Shown here piece by piece: positions 35,951 through 46,410 of a stretch of DNA of 64,000 nt. Position 1 is the stretch's first letter, and every line of letters begins with the position of its first letter. The notes beneath the pieces are model-generated. The model was given only the letters and a program-made list of their open reading frames with translations. It was not told where the DNA came from and made no database searches. The translations under genes and the position numbers were made by a program. This stretch comes from Symbiodinium natans (Eukaryota > Sar > Dinophyceae > Suessiales > Symbiodiniaceae): the NCBI GenBank assembly GCA_905221605.1, contig CAJNDS010000813.1, forward strand, positions 133,501 to 197,500, read 5' to 3'.

Positions 35951-36348
35951 TTTGTGTCTGGATGGCCGAAGGATTCGAAAGACTGCTTCCCTGTGTTGCC
36001 AGCGGGGGTTATGGCGGTAGAATCAGCAGCAATCTGCGATCGGTCAATGAATCGGTCGGGTTCTGTTTTTTTTGTGCGTTGAACAGTTCTCGTTGTCCAT
36101 GGTAGCCATGATTTGCACATCAGCCGCACCCAGCCCAGCCCTACCACCGCTTTTACTAATGAGTGTTTAATACCTTGAAAAAGAGGGGATTTCCTCTTGC
36201 CTCTCGGAGTTCTGCTGTAGTCAACGGCCATGGCAGGCTACAGTCGGTTCTGCATAAAGTAACACAGCTACCTCCAGGCAAAAAGTCGCCTCCGCTACAA
36301 AAATGGTCCACAATCCTTCAAGTTCATAATCTAGCCATGACAAACAAT

Positions 36349-36428
36349 GCTGCTTTTGGTATGCCCCCCGTTTGTGATGCATGGAGAGCTGCTTTTGGTA
36401 TGTGCCCGTTTGTGATGCATGGAGAGGT
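36349..36428 (+). repeat. Tandem duplication of about 38 bp
   Basis: Two nearly identical copies of a unit containing TGCTTTTGGTATG and GTTTGTGATGCATGGAGAG lie head to tail. There is no gene context. Confidence 0.75.
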
Positions 36429-36934
36429 GATCTTGCCGGGCGAGCTGTCAGATTTCCACACGCATGTGGCATCAATGACCGACCCTGACTCAGAAACCGG
36501 TTTTGCATGAGATTGCCGCTTTGCGCGTAGTAAGACCCGCAAATCGATGGACACGATGTTTAATCCAGGCAAAAAGACATTCCCGTTCTGCTTGCAATTG
36601 CTTGCAGTTGCTTATTGTTCGTGATCGCATGTTGAAGGAAGTTTCGGCTGGTTATGGTTAGTTTGTCATCCTGTCTCCCTTGTCTCAGGCATCATTTTCG
36701 GGTCGCCCGTGCAGACAGGCATGCTGCTCAATTTACTCTGTCGTTTTGCCGTTTAGCATGCAATGATTCTGCGCGCAACTGGGATTTTGACTGGACATTA
36801 CTGGACATCACGGGGTTCAGCATAGTCAAGCACCGGCCAGTCTTGTTCTTGGCACTACGCTCTTGCTGTTGTAGGCGCCTTCGAAGCTGGCACCGCTGGC
36901 ACTGGACGAGCTGCACCTGGCGGAGCTGTAGGCG

Positions 36935-37100
36935 ACGGTTTTAACAGGAGTTTCCCGTGGAGCTACTAGCAACTTTGAGCTACGACCCGCAATTGCCGTG
37001 GAGATAGTGTACAGCACCATTGTGTGCGCAGCCATTGCTGACGGGTTGTTGGCGCTCATTACACCGAGTACATGTTTGCGCTGGCCAGCCGAGTAATGTT
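36935..37100 (+). CDS. Hypothetical exon, possible membrane segment
   Basis: After AACAG at about 36944 the frame encodes SRGATSNFELRPAIAVEIVY followed by a hydrophobic helix (STIVCAAIADGLLALIT) and TAA. The coding character is fair but no family was recognised. The piece upstream in the same frame (SKLAPLALDELHLAEL, 36877-36930) is broken by a stop. Confidence 0.25.
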
Positions 37101-37784
37101 CATGAATGTTCATGAACTTCTTCAGTTGCTAGCCGTGATACAAGCCAGGTGTCGTTTCAGCACATGGTTCTGATTGCTTGTCAAGGGCACATAGTCTTGT
37201 CATGCAGTTTCTGCTTTTGCCCTGCTGCTCGCTGTACTGGTGCGCATGCCGTACACGAGAGAGGTTCTTCTGAAAGTCTCATGAGAGACTGGCTGCTCCA
37301 CAGAGAAGCCACGACTTGTCCTCCACTGAGTGTCGTCATTAGCTCTTCTTAGTCTCACCTCCTTCCGCATGGCAAGGCATTAAGACTAATAGCGGCATGG
37401 TTCACCAATAGCAAGGAAATAGTGCCTCCACCGTGCTTCCACCTGCCGGCGTTCTCAGCCAGCACTCGATTCTTCATCTTTGCCTGCTGCAGCATTTTGA
37501 AGCATTCGGTGGACAAGGTCTATCACGTTATCATCTGAGAGAAGCACGGCATATAAGTTCAGATTAGTGAGGGGCTTGTTCGATGTCTTGGATCGGGACG
37601 CGCAGAGCTCCTATCCGTATCCTATTCGTATGTGCATGCTATAAGTGTTGTGCAGCCTTGTGAGGCTATATTTGTTGCAACGCATACGTGCATTCCATGG
37701 GGTTTACTGTTGCTGCAGCTCCTGTTTCGGAGCAAGCCACATGCCGCCCCGCGAAGTGTGGGAGCCCGAGTCCGTTTTGACAAA

Positions 37785-39400
37785 CAAGCTGTGAATGATT
37801 TGCAAAGACTTTGCAAGTACTGCCAAGTTCCGTTGACAGGAGTGATTCTGTGGGACTTAGGGGTATTGCAGTTTCGTGTATGTGATGATTGCATAGAAGG
37901 TCTGAGGTGAGGTGGGGAGGAATTTGCCAGGGCCCATCAGAGCACCCGACATTAAAAACATGAAAAACAAGTTGGATCGTGTGGATCTTGGGACAGCTCG
38001 AGGTTCTGTGACTTATGCGGCGGCAAGTTCTTTTCACACTCGCTGCCGCACCACAGAAAGAGCTGCCAGAAGAAGGCCAGATGTTGTGGAGCCAATCGGG
38101 GCTTTGATCAATCTACGGCCTCCCCCAGGTCCCATGCTTTGTTCCGAGGTCCAGACTCAGATGCATGAATGCCCGTTCTGCAGCGTGCCTGTGACACAGC
38201 TCGAAATGGACTCGCACATCCTTGTGTGCAAAGTTGCGATCCTTGGAGCGAAGACGATTGAAACGATTGAAAGGAACTACTTATCAAGAATTGTCACATG
38301 CCGTCACACAGCATCACCGCCCGTCACCGCCCGCATGACCAAGGAAGGCGGCGGGTGCCAAGCCAACGGGTCAAAGTGCCCAGCTGAGACAAAGGCTCCA
38401 GCAGGACTCGGGATTTTCTTGAAGTGGTCGATGTTCCTGAAGTGGAACATGAACAGAACACGAACAGAACATGAGAAGACAATTGAGAAGGACAGGAGAG
38501 GCACTGCCACGGCAGCGAGTGGACGCTCGGAGCTTGAAGTGCCAGCAGAGCTCAGAGTGCATTCCGTGCATTCCGCTTGTGCAGCTTGTGCATCAATGCT
38601 GTGCACTTGGAAGGAATTCTCTAAGTCTGTGATGGCCTATGTTTCAAGGCCTTATCTCGCAAACTGGGAGCTCTCAAGGAGTGGGGGCCTCAATTGCTGC
38701 ACTTCAGTGCACTTTTTGACTTGAGACCTAGACTGCGTGCAAAGGAGTTCACATGACATGACGTACCAGCCAGGCACGGTGCGCGGGAAGGGATGAGCCA
38801 CTGAATGAGGCGGAAGCAAAGTACATTCACGAGATTTCACGAGTGTGTCCGCTTGCAGCCATGCCGCGAGCCATGCCGCAGATGCCGGGGCGACGAGCAT
38901 CGATGGACTCGCACAGTGCCACTGGTTTTCGCATGCGCGTGCAAAGTTGGTCCGATGATATCGATGCCGTGCATTCTGCAACCGTGCGTCCTGCAAGGTG
39001 CTGACCTTCAGGACTGTCTCCTGCCATGCCTGGCGCCGAGCCGCCGTTTGGCGATATGCAGACTGTGCTGAACATACGGCCCGGGTGAAGATTCCACAAG
39101 CAAGCAGCAGACATGCCAGTTGCAGGCCAGGTTTGCGGCCGCACATTTAATGCCGATCGTATTGCGAAGCACCAGGCTATCAATGAAGCAGAAGAGCATG
39201 CCCTCAAACCACGTGCGCGTTGTGGAGTTTGTCAGGCCATCTGCTTGAAAGTGAACAAGGCGCAAGACCGTGCAACGTCTTTGCAAGCCAGCGCGCTTCC
39301 GGCAAGCCCTGCATTCACAGAAGCGGCGGCCGATTTTCCGTGCCGAGAAGCAGCGCGTTTTCATGGAGGCCATGGAGTTTGGAAATGTTTGAAAACACGA
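37785..39400 (+). CDS. C2HC zinc-finger protein, ZC2HC1-like
   Basis: A frame at 37915-38230 encodes a basic region and then a first C2HC finger, HECPFCSVPVTQLEMDSHIL followed by VCK (C-x2-C-x12-H-x4-C). The exon probably ends at the GT after TGTGCAAA near 38232. A second finger is at about 39124-39180: VCGRTFNADRIAKHQ, the hallmark of the ZC2HC1 (FAM164) family (CxVCGRxFxxDRxxKHxxxC). Its first Cys was not found in the same exon and may come from a neighbouring one; the last expected Cys is replaced by Asn or lost at a splice site. A third exon, 39321-about 39380, encodes KRRPIFRAEKQRVFMEAMEF, like the basic stretch that follows this finger in the family. In animals and protists such proteins bind zinc; their function is poorly known. 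An upstream frame ending near 37908 contains two CxxC pairs and may be an earlier exon. Confidence 0.6.
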
Positions 39401-39699
39401 TATTTTTCTTGGTTTGGAGAGTGCTGGTCCCGGACAGGGTGGCAGTGGTGGCAATGTGGCGGGAACGGCGATGCAATCTTCTCATGGCAGGCATTGTCTT
39501 CTGTTCCAGATTTTCTCCACTGTCTTCGATATTTGCTTAAATGGGTACTCTGCCACGACAGCTTGAGGTGTCGGGGAGGCGGCAAGGCAAGAATCTCAGA
39601 ATCAGCACTTATGTCCTGAGGATGTTCTTCGGGGGGCAGGGAGGCTCAGGACAGGCTAGGAGAAGGGCGAGGCCTTCGCCACCGCAACCATACATCAAC

Positions 39700-40560
39700 A
39701 ACATGTGGGCGTTGTTCTAAACCCCCGCCTCTTCGAGTTTAATTGGGCCGGCCACACGTATGTTGCCTTGGTGTAACTATGGCGCCAAAAACCAGCACGG
39801 CGCAAGGGGGCGCAAGGGCGAGCGCAAGGGCCAGGAGCCCAAAACTCTAAGATCAGGCCGCCGCCTTGTCGTGCACAGGGTCAGGGGTCTGCAAGTTTAG
39901 GTGTTAGGGTTAGAGGTTAGGGTTTAGGGGTTGAGGGTCTGGGGCTTAGGGTTTAGGATGGTTTCGTATAGGATGTGTTCAAGGTTAGAGGTCAGTGGGT
40001 CTGGAGTCTAGAGTTTAGTTTGTCAGCGGGACTCGCGTCGCAAGGGTGGCGCAAGGGAAGCGCAAGGCTGGCGCAAGACCGCGTGGCCGATGCGGAGCCA
40101 TGGGCCCTGACACAATAAAACTGGTTTGAACATGTCATGAAACATCGATTCCGGTGCTAAGCCTGTACTTCAAAACAGCGACAATCCAACCGAAACAGTG
40201 ACAATCCAGCCAGCTTATGGAAACATCGCTTCTAGTACGTAGTACAAATCCCCAGAAAACCTTGTCGGTACCACGTTTTGTAGTTGGCATGTTTGCCGAC
40301 GTGGCCAAACACTAGCACGGCGCAAGGCGGCGCAAGGGCGAGGCGCAAGGGAACCCTACGGCCTTAGGCTTGGCATAAGAATTTAGAACAACATCCATGT
40401 GGCCTTGCCCAATTAAATACAAGGGGTCAAATTCGCCGAGGGCTCGGGCGCAGGTGTCTGGGTAGCACAAGCAGGTATCCCACCTCTAATCCTCTCCCCA
40501 ACATCCCCACACCTACGTGTTAATTGGGATAGGCCACATTGTTGATGTATGGTTGGGCTA
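39700..40560. repeat. Repeat-rich patch with telomere-like units and GCGCAAGGG repeats
   Basis: Near 39899-39958 are degenerate TTAGGG, TTTAGGG and TTAGAGG units, like dinoflagellate/plant-type telomere repeats. Around them are clusters of GGCGCAAGG units at 39797-39832, 40037-40077 and 40318-40352, the first and third within copies of a longer block. A TTAATTGGG...GGCCACA motif occurs at about 39739-39757, in reverse orientation at about 40396-40417, and again forward at about 40519-40537. A GTTGTTCTAAA/TTTAGAACAAC pair lies at 39709 and 40383. No gene was seen. Confidence 0.65.
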
Positions 40561-42750
40561 TGACGCACTTTTTTGTCGTAAGTCCCATCCAGAAAGCGTA
40601 TTGGGATTCACACCAACTCCTCGCAATTCTTTCAATCCTCTTTGGGAGCTGCTGAGTGCGCATGGCAGAGCTCGAGAGCTGTGCTGCAGAGCCATGACAT
40701 GTCATGACCCTCGTTCTTGGTCTCGGTGTCCGCCCCTCACCAGTAGGACTTGGCTTGTTTGTCTTGTGCCGCCGTCAGAAGTAGGAGTTGGCATTCTGCT
40801 TGTATGGTGTAGGTTGGCGCGTAGTCTCTCTCTATCTGAATCTAACCGCCAGTCGGCCGCTTGAGGAGATTTGATCATTCTCTGGCCCCTTGCCTTGTGC
40901 CAAGGCTGGCACCAAAGCGATCAGCTCAGGTGCGTTCAGCTCAGGCGCGTCTTAAGCTCAGTGGGGCTTTGCAGAGGGCACACGGACTCAAACAAGTGTT
41001 TTGCGGCCTGCTCTCAGACTTCAGCTCAATGTTTTGTTCACGCGTGTTGGGTTTTTCTCCGTGGTACTTAGCATCTTCAGTTTGTTGCTTTCCTCCTGCC
41101 TGTCGATTAGGCTTATGCTTTTGGCTTTGTTGATGTGCTTGCTGCATCAGGTTTCTGATGCGCTCGTCTTTTGTGCTTGCCTTATCGCTTTTCTTAAGCG
41201 TTGCGGGCAAGCACCCGGCCCCCTTTTGCACAAACCCCTCATGAACAAATGCTTAAGATTCTGGCGCTGCTTTGCGGTTCGGTCGTTGGCAGCCCTGTAG
41301 CCTATGCTCCAAGCAGCTGATTTGCTGGTAGGCTCGTACTATCCCTGAGAGAAGATGTCGGCTAGGGAAGCCTAAGATAAATGCTCACAGGGGATTACTG
41401 ACCCTCGACCCCTCGAAATCTCCTCAACGGGATGTTGGGAAGCGGGCTTCGGATGTGATAGCTGTTTCTCTGAAACGGTTACCGAAAGCATAATTACTTG
41501 CCACTGTTGGGGTTGGTCCAGCCGAATGTGAACTCACCTCTGTCAAAATCTTGTCGAAGCACACCCACACACACACACACACGGCACCACCACCTCCGCA
41601 AAAGCCGAAGATAGAGGTCATGTACGAAACAACCTGAACCCGAACGCAAAAGGAAAGAAACAGCCAACCGACCCTAACCGACCCCGACCCAAATCCTTCA
41701 CCCCCCGGTCCCACAAAGCTTCCAAACGAACCCTGCATGGCTTCAAGAACCTAAAGCTTGCATCTGTTCGTTGTACGTTTTACCACTCAGGTCACTGAAC
41801 AACAGGTGGCGAGAACAAAGCTGAACCTCAGTTTGCCCAGAAACCTTTGGTTGCACTTGGCCTGCGACGGCATGCGTGAGACCTTGCCAGCTGAAGTATC
41901 TCGCAGTGAAGTGCAGTGGCTTACAAAATAAGTCAAATAAGCGAGAGTTGGTCTCGTTGCCATCGTGGGACATGGGACCAAGGGGGACCAAGGCAAGAGC
42001 TTTCGAGAAGCCATCAGAGCGGTGCAAGTCCAAGAGCCCAATGTTGAGTGGCATTCGGTTTCCAATCGCTTGGTAGTTGTGATGTAGCACTGGGCAGCAT
42101 TGGGTCTTGCAGGCGACATGTTTGAAAAAAAAACGCAAGGCCAGAGGAGCACCGCCGATGCCAACATGGGGCAAAGACTCCCGGCTGTCACCTCAGCCAA
42201 GCATTTTTGGCCTCGGCTTTGTAGGCCGCGGCCCGCGGCATCTCGCAGTTCCGTCGGGTTCCTGAGGTATGGTCAGCAACCTGCTAGAGCTGCTAGAGGG
42301 AGCACGCGGCATCGGTCCGCCACCTCCTTTCGTCTCGTGTACTGGCTGCGAGTGTTTTGTCATGAGAGCAGCGCAGCGAACCCCAAGTCGTCAGCTGAGG
42401 ACGGCTCAGCAGGTAATCTGTTGCTATTGTGGTAACCTGGCACTTTAACATCTTGCGGAGCTCTTGCCAAGCAGTTTGCAGGCAGTGTAATTGCTAGTTG
42501 AAATCCGACAGTGTTGCGGCAAAGTGCCAGAGATGGACAAGCAGTGAGCTGGTTAAGCCAGAATCTGCTCATGTGAGTGTGCCTTGGCGCCATAGCATGG
42601 TGTGGCAGCGCAACTCCCTGCTGGAAGGATTGGGCACACTTGCTCTGGAATTTCATGGCTGCTACAATCTGCTTCAATCGCTTTTTGACCCTCAAGCAGT
42701 CCAACAGTCCAATATTGTGCTGATATGGCGTACTCTGAATACGTTGTCTA
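40560..42750. other. Gene-poor stretch upstream of the MFS transporter
   Basis: There are no convincing exons. A short (CA)n run is at about 41566-41582. A run of 9-10 A after TTTG at 42121-42132 is the only other simple feature. Longer open frames (for example 41001-41300 and 41787-42200) lack coding character. Confidence 0.4.
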
Positions 42751-42764
42751 TCCTTGCAGAGACA

Positions 42765-42905
42765 GGACAAGCACAGCGTGAGGCTCGGGGTGGGGCATGC
42801 TTCTGAGCTTTCTGGACTTGCTGTCGCCGTTGAAGCCCAGAAGGAGCGTGAGCTGGTCAACCTTGTTCTCACACGCGGCCGATTGGTTCAAGCGCTCCAG
42901 CGCCG
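42765..42905 (+). CDS. Hypothetical coding-like exon
   Basis: The frame encodes VRLGVGHASELSGLAVAVEA followed by QKERELVNLVLTRGRLVQAL, an amphipathic helix. The composition is protein-like but no family was recognised. It could be a last exon of a separate gene or an early exon upstream of the transporter. Confidence 0.25.
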
Positions 42906-42941
42906 GAGTTGCCACAACAGGTGCGTTGGAGGGCTGCAACG

Positions 42942-45581
42942 ATGGAGGTAGGTAAGGTAGCGAGTACAAGGAGCGATGCGTCTGATTCCTCCGAGGCTGG
43001 GACAGTTCACGGTGGAATGCGCTGCGAAAACAGACATGACAAACAACCTCAAACAACACTCGCTTGTATGTGCTGGACCCGGGCAGGAGTCGAAGGATGC
43101 ACAGCCACCATTGATGATGGTAATGCCGCCAAGATGCAGAGCCAGTCCATCCAGAGGGTTTTGCTGCATTTTCTCTGCAGAGTTTCAGTCGAAGCCCTAG
43201 GCAGCTCTGTGCGATAAGCGCCATCGAGGGTGCTGACATTGGCCTACTACCAGCAGTGACCTTCGCTTTGCAGCAGGACCTGCATCTGCGATTGGCGCAG
43301 GTTACGCAGATGAGTCTGGCTCAGGCAGTTCTGCAGGCGGCTGCAGGACCTGTATGGGGTGTCTTGGCAGACCGGAAGGTCATGCGACGGAAAACCTTAC
43401 TTGCAATCGGTGCATTCTTTCAAGGTGTCTGCACGATAGCCCTCGGTTGGACCGAGAACTTGGCCATGATGATCATCATCCGAAGTCTTAACGGGGCAAT
43501 GCTGGCAAGCCTTAGACCTGTTTGCGTTGGAATCGTGGCCGACACAACAACAGAGCTGTCGCGCGGTAAAATCTACGGTTACCTGCAGATGTGTGTGACA
43601 GCTGGCATGATGCTTGCCACCTTGATTGGTACGCCAATGGCCAGTGCCACGATATTGGGGATTGAGGGGTGGAGAGTGGCATTTGCTCTTGTGGGAGCCT
43701 TCGCAATTTTTACATCCTTCCTGATCATGGTCTTCATGTATGAAGCAAAGCACAAGAAATCTTGGAACAAGGAAAGCCGTCAGAAGTGCACGGGCGTGGC
43801 CCATGAGTTTGCAAAATTCTTTGGCTACTTCCGAAAGCCAACATTCGTGTGCCTGATTGGACAGGGACTATTTGGATCCATTCCTTGGAATGCATTTAAC
43901 TACGCTACACTCTACTTTCAGGTCTCTGGGCTTGCAGACAAGCAAGCTGCCACGCTCACGACCGCATTCCAGGCGTGCTGTGGCATTGGAAACGTCATGG
44001 GAGGCCATTTAATCAAACGCACTTTGTGCGCTGGTCTGTGAGTTTGGCAAAGCAGCCTTGTTGTGGGCTTCAACATGTTTGTTAATGTTTGTCTGTTCAA
44101 GCGACCTCTGTACTGGCTGGCCACGATACTTGGTCGGTAGGGGGAAATCACTCTTGCACAACGTGGGACATACTGAATGCTCAATGTTTTCCACTTTGAG
44201 CCTGCATTTTGCAATCCAGGGTCATCATGGCAGCTCAGCATTCAGTGGAGTCACGACGTGTGGACTCCAGTGTGGACGATCACGACAATCTGATAAGCTG
44301 AATCGTTGTTTAACTGCTGTCAGTTGCAATGCCTGTGAATAGCAAAGGGGTTAGTAGACGGGAGTCAGGAAACGCCGTGGACCAGAAACTGCGAATCGCA
44401 AGTCAACACCGCCACGAATCATAAACAGTGAATCGGAGCCAAGAATGACTGTGGTGCAGCAGCTGCAGATGATAAACTAGCCACCTTGCAATCCGGCAGA
44501 CCAATGCAACCAACGTCCATCCTTCCAGAGCATCCATGCGCCAGATAGTTGCGTTTGTGCCACCAGAGCATCCGGCCCAGAAATCCATGCGACCAGAGCA
44601 TTCTTAATATCAGAGCATCCGTGCCACCAGGTAGTACGTCCATGCCACGGGAGAATGCGACCAGAGCATCGATCCATCCAGCCAGATACTTCCGTCCGTT
44701 TCCTGGTTTCTGGCGCAGCCGTCTCCTGTTTCAGACTTTTTTGGTGGTTTTCGATTCAGCCGTTCTTGTTCCCGTGTTTCCCTCTCTTCCGGTATTTGAA
44801 CCTGGTGACGGATGCCCCGCAGCCCGCATCAGTACATGGATCGGCGTACGATTCAGTGATTAGTGTGGCTTTTTTCTTTTCTGTTCAGTGCAGTGGTATG
44901 TTTTTCTCTTCCAAGCGTTGCGCATTTCTTGGAGGCTACATTGGCGATGCTATGGCTAGAAGATGTCCTTACCATGGACGCGCCTTTACAGCAAACATGT
45001 CGGTTAGCCTGGGGATACCTTGCGTCTTCCTCATCTTCATGACGCACCCCGCAGAGCAGTACCAATTCGTCTACTACCTGACTTTTCTCGTGCTCATGGG
45101 GCTGACGTCAACATGGTGCCTGACAGGGGTAAACTTGCCCTTGTTGTCAGAGATCGTTGATCCGGCATCTCGAAGCGGGATCATGGCGTGGGAGAGCGCC
45201 ATGGAAGGGGCGATCGCAGCAGTTGCAGGCAATGCAGCTGTTGGGTTCCTTGCCCAGAACCTTTTTGGTTACAATCTTGCTGATGCGGATCCAGACGATA
45301 AATCGCAAAGTGAACAGAATGCCGAAGCTCTTGGGAAGTCTTTGGCGTTAACGTCTGTGCTGCCATGGACCCTTTGCCTGACCTGCTACATTTTCATGCA
45401 TTGGGCCTTTCCGTACGACAAGCGGATGATCGAGGAGGAGAAGGCGAAGTACAAGGCTCAGCATGGCCAGCTGTTGTCAGAATCGACAAGTGCGAGCGAG
45501 GACGAGCTTGACGGAGACTTGGATCGGGAGGCAGCAGAGGATGAGAACCTGGAGTGGTTGGAGCCTACACGCTGTGGCTAG
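42942..45581 (+). CDS. Major facilitator superfamily transporter
   Basis: Membrane transporter with the MFS fold. Exon 43205-44003 encodes AISAIEGADIGLLPAVTFAL (TM1 region), SLAQAVLQAAAGPVWGVLAD then RKVMRRK (the loop 2-3 signature G-x-L-A-D-R-x-x-R-R-K), IIIRSLNGAMLASLRPVCVG, YGYLQMCVTAGMMLATLIGT, VAFALVGAFAIFTSFLIMVF and the start of the second half. It splices in frame, by a GC donor at 44004 and AG at 44933-44934, to 44935-45581 (GYIGDAMARR, SLGIPCVFLIFM, FVYYLTFLVLMGLTSTWC, AIAAVAGNAAVGFLAQNLFG, CLTCYIFMHWAF). The C-terminus is acidic (SASEDELDGDLDREAAEDEN) and ends at TAG 45579-45581. Total is about 480 residues, normal for 12 helices. The N-terminal exon is uncertain; ATG 42942 (MEVGKVASTRSDASDSSEAG) is a candidate. 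The substrate cannot be told; the layout recalls spinster-like members. Confidence 0.8.
44521..44680 (+). repeat. Degenerate CCAGAGCATCC repeats in the MFS intron
   Basis: About eight imperfect copies of GCGACCAGAGCATCCATGCC-like units, spaced about 20-30 bp apart, lie within the intron between the two MFS exons. Confidence 0.6.
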
Positions 45582-46405
45582 AGCCCAAGCTGTTTGGCAC
45601 AGTGTTGTCGGCTTATTTGGCTACAAGTGTGCCAAATACCAATAATTGAATACGTCCTAACCCATCTTACTTCAAGACTGCGCAGAAGGGCGAATTTTAA
45701 GACCGCCAAGTGTGCAGCAAGAGGTGAGAGCATCAGCCGTGCGCAGAATAAAAGGCATCGCAAAATATGGCATGTGGGCCCGCGCGCAGAGAGTCTGAGA
45801 GAGGGGTGTGCTGCCGAAAGCGCAGCGGCTGGCATCTGGAATCGGTATTGTTGTCGGTGATTGCATGACAACGCATGCTGCAGCTGTTTCATTTCTTTTA
45901 AAGCTGCTGTTTCGCAATGCTTTGGAACCAAGTACGGCACGAACTATGGCTAGTTGCATCTTGGCGGAGAAACAGCCCCATGTCCCCGTACAGTGCAGTG
46001 ATATGATGCGTGGCGATGTGTGGAGTCGATGGTAAGAAAACTCGAAGCACCTGTGAGTATCTCATTGCTAGATCGAGCTCTGAGGCGGCTTCGCTTGTAC
46101 TGGCGGGAGCAGAGCGGAGGACCGTTCCAAGCCAGCTGCGTTTCTCGGTCGATTCTGAGACTTTGAAAAATCCATGCCGTGCGACAGTCTGCACAAGTGA
46201 GCACGCAATTGCCTTATCAGGTGTTGGGACATTCTTGTCCGCGCTGCGGCCACATCCAACGACTGACGAAGACTTCCGCCCTACTGCTGTCCGTAGCTCG
46301 TCAAGCAAACGTTGCTCAAGCAAGACGCCCTGGCAAGGGAGCCGCGCGGAGCAGTAGCATACGAGCAAGGTATGAACAGCCTTCTGCTCTTAAGGTGAGT
46401 TCATT
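45582..46405. other. Intergenic stretch between the MFS transporter and the GH-like array
   Basis: About 0.8 kb without a recognisable exon, repeat or RNA gene. A first exon with a signal peptide for the downstream array would be expected here but could not be identified. Confidence 0.45.
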
Positions 46406-46410
46406 GATCT

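Noticed and set aside
35245-36231. 328-codon minus-strand open frame
   Set aside because: It runs through the GGAGTGCCC minisatellite and the TTTG tract; repeats without stop codons explain its length.
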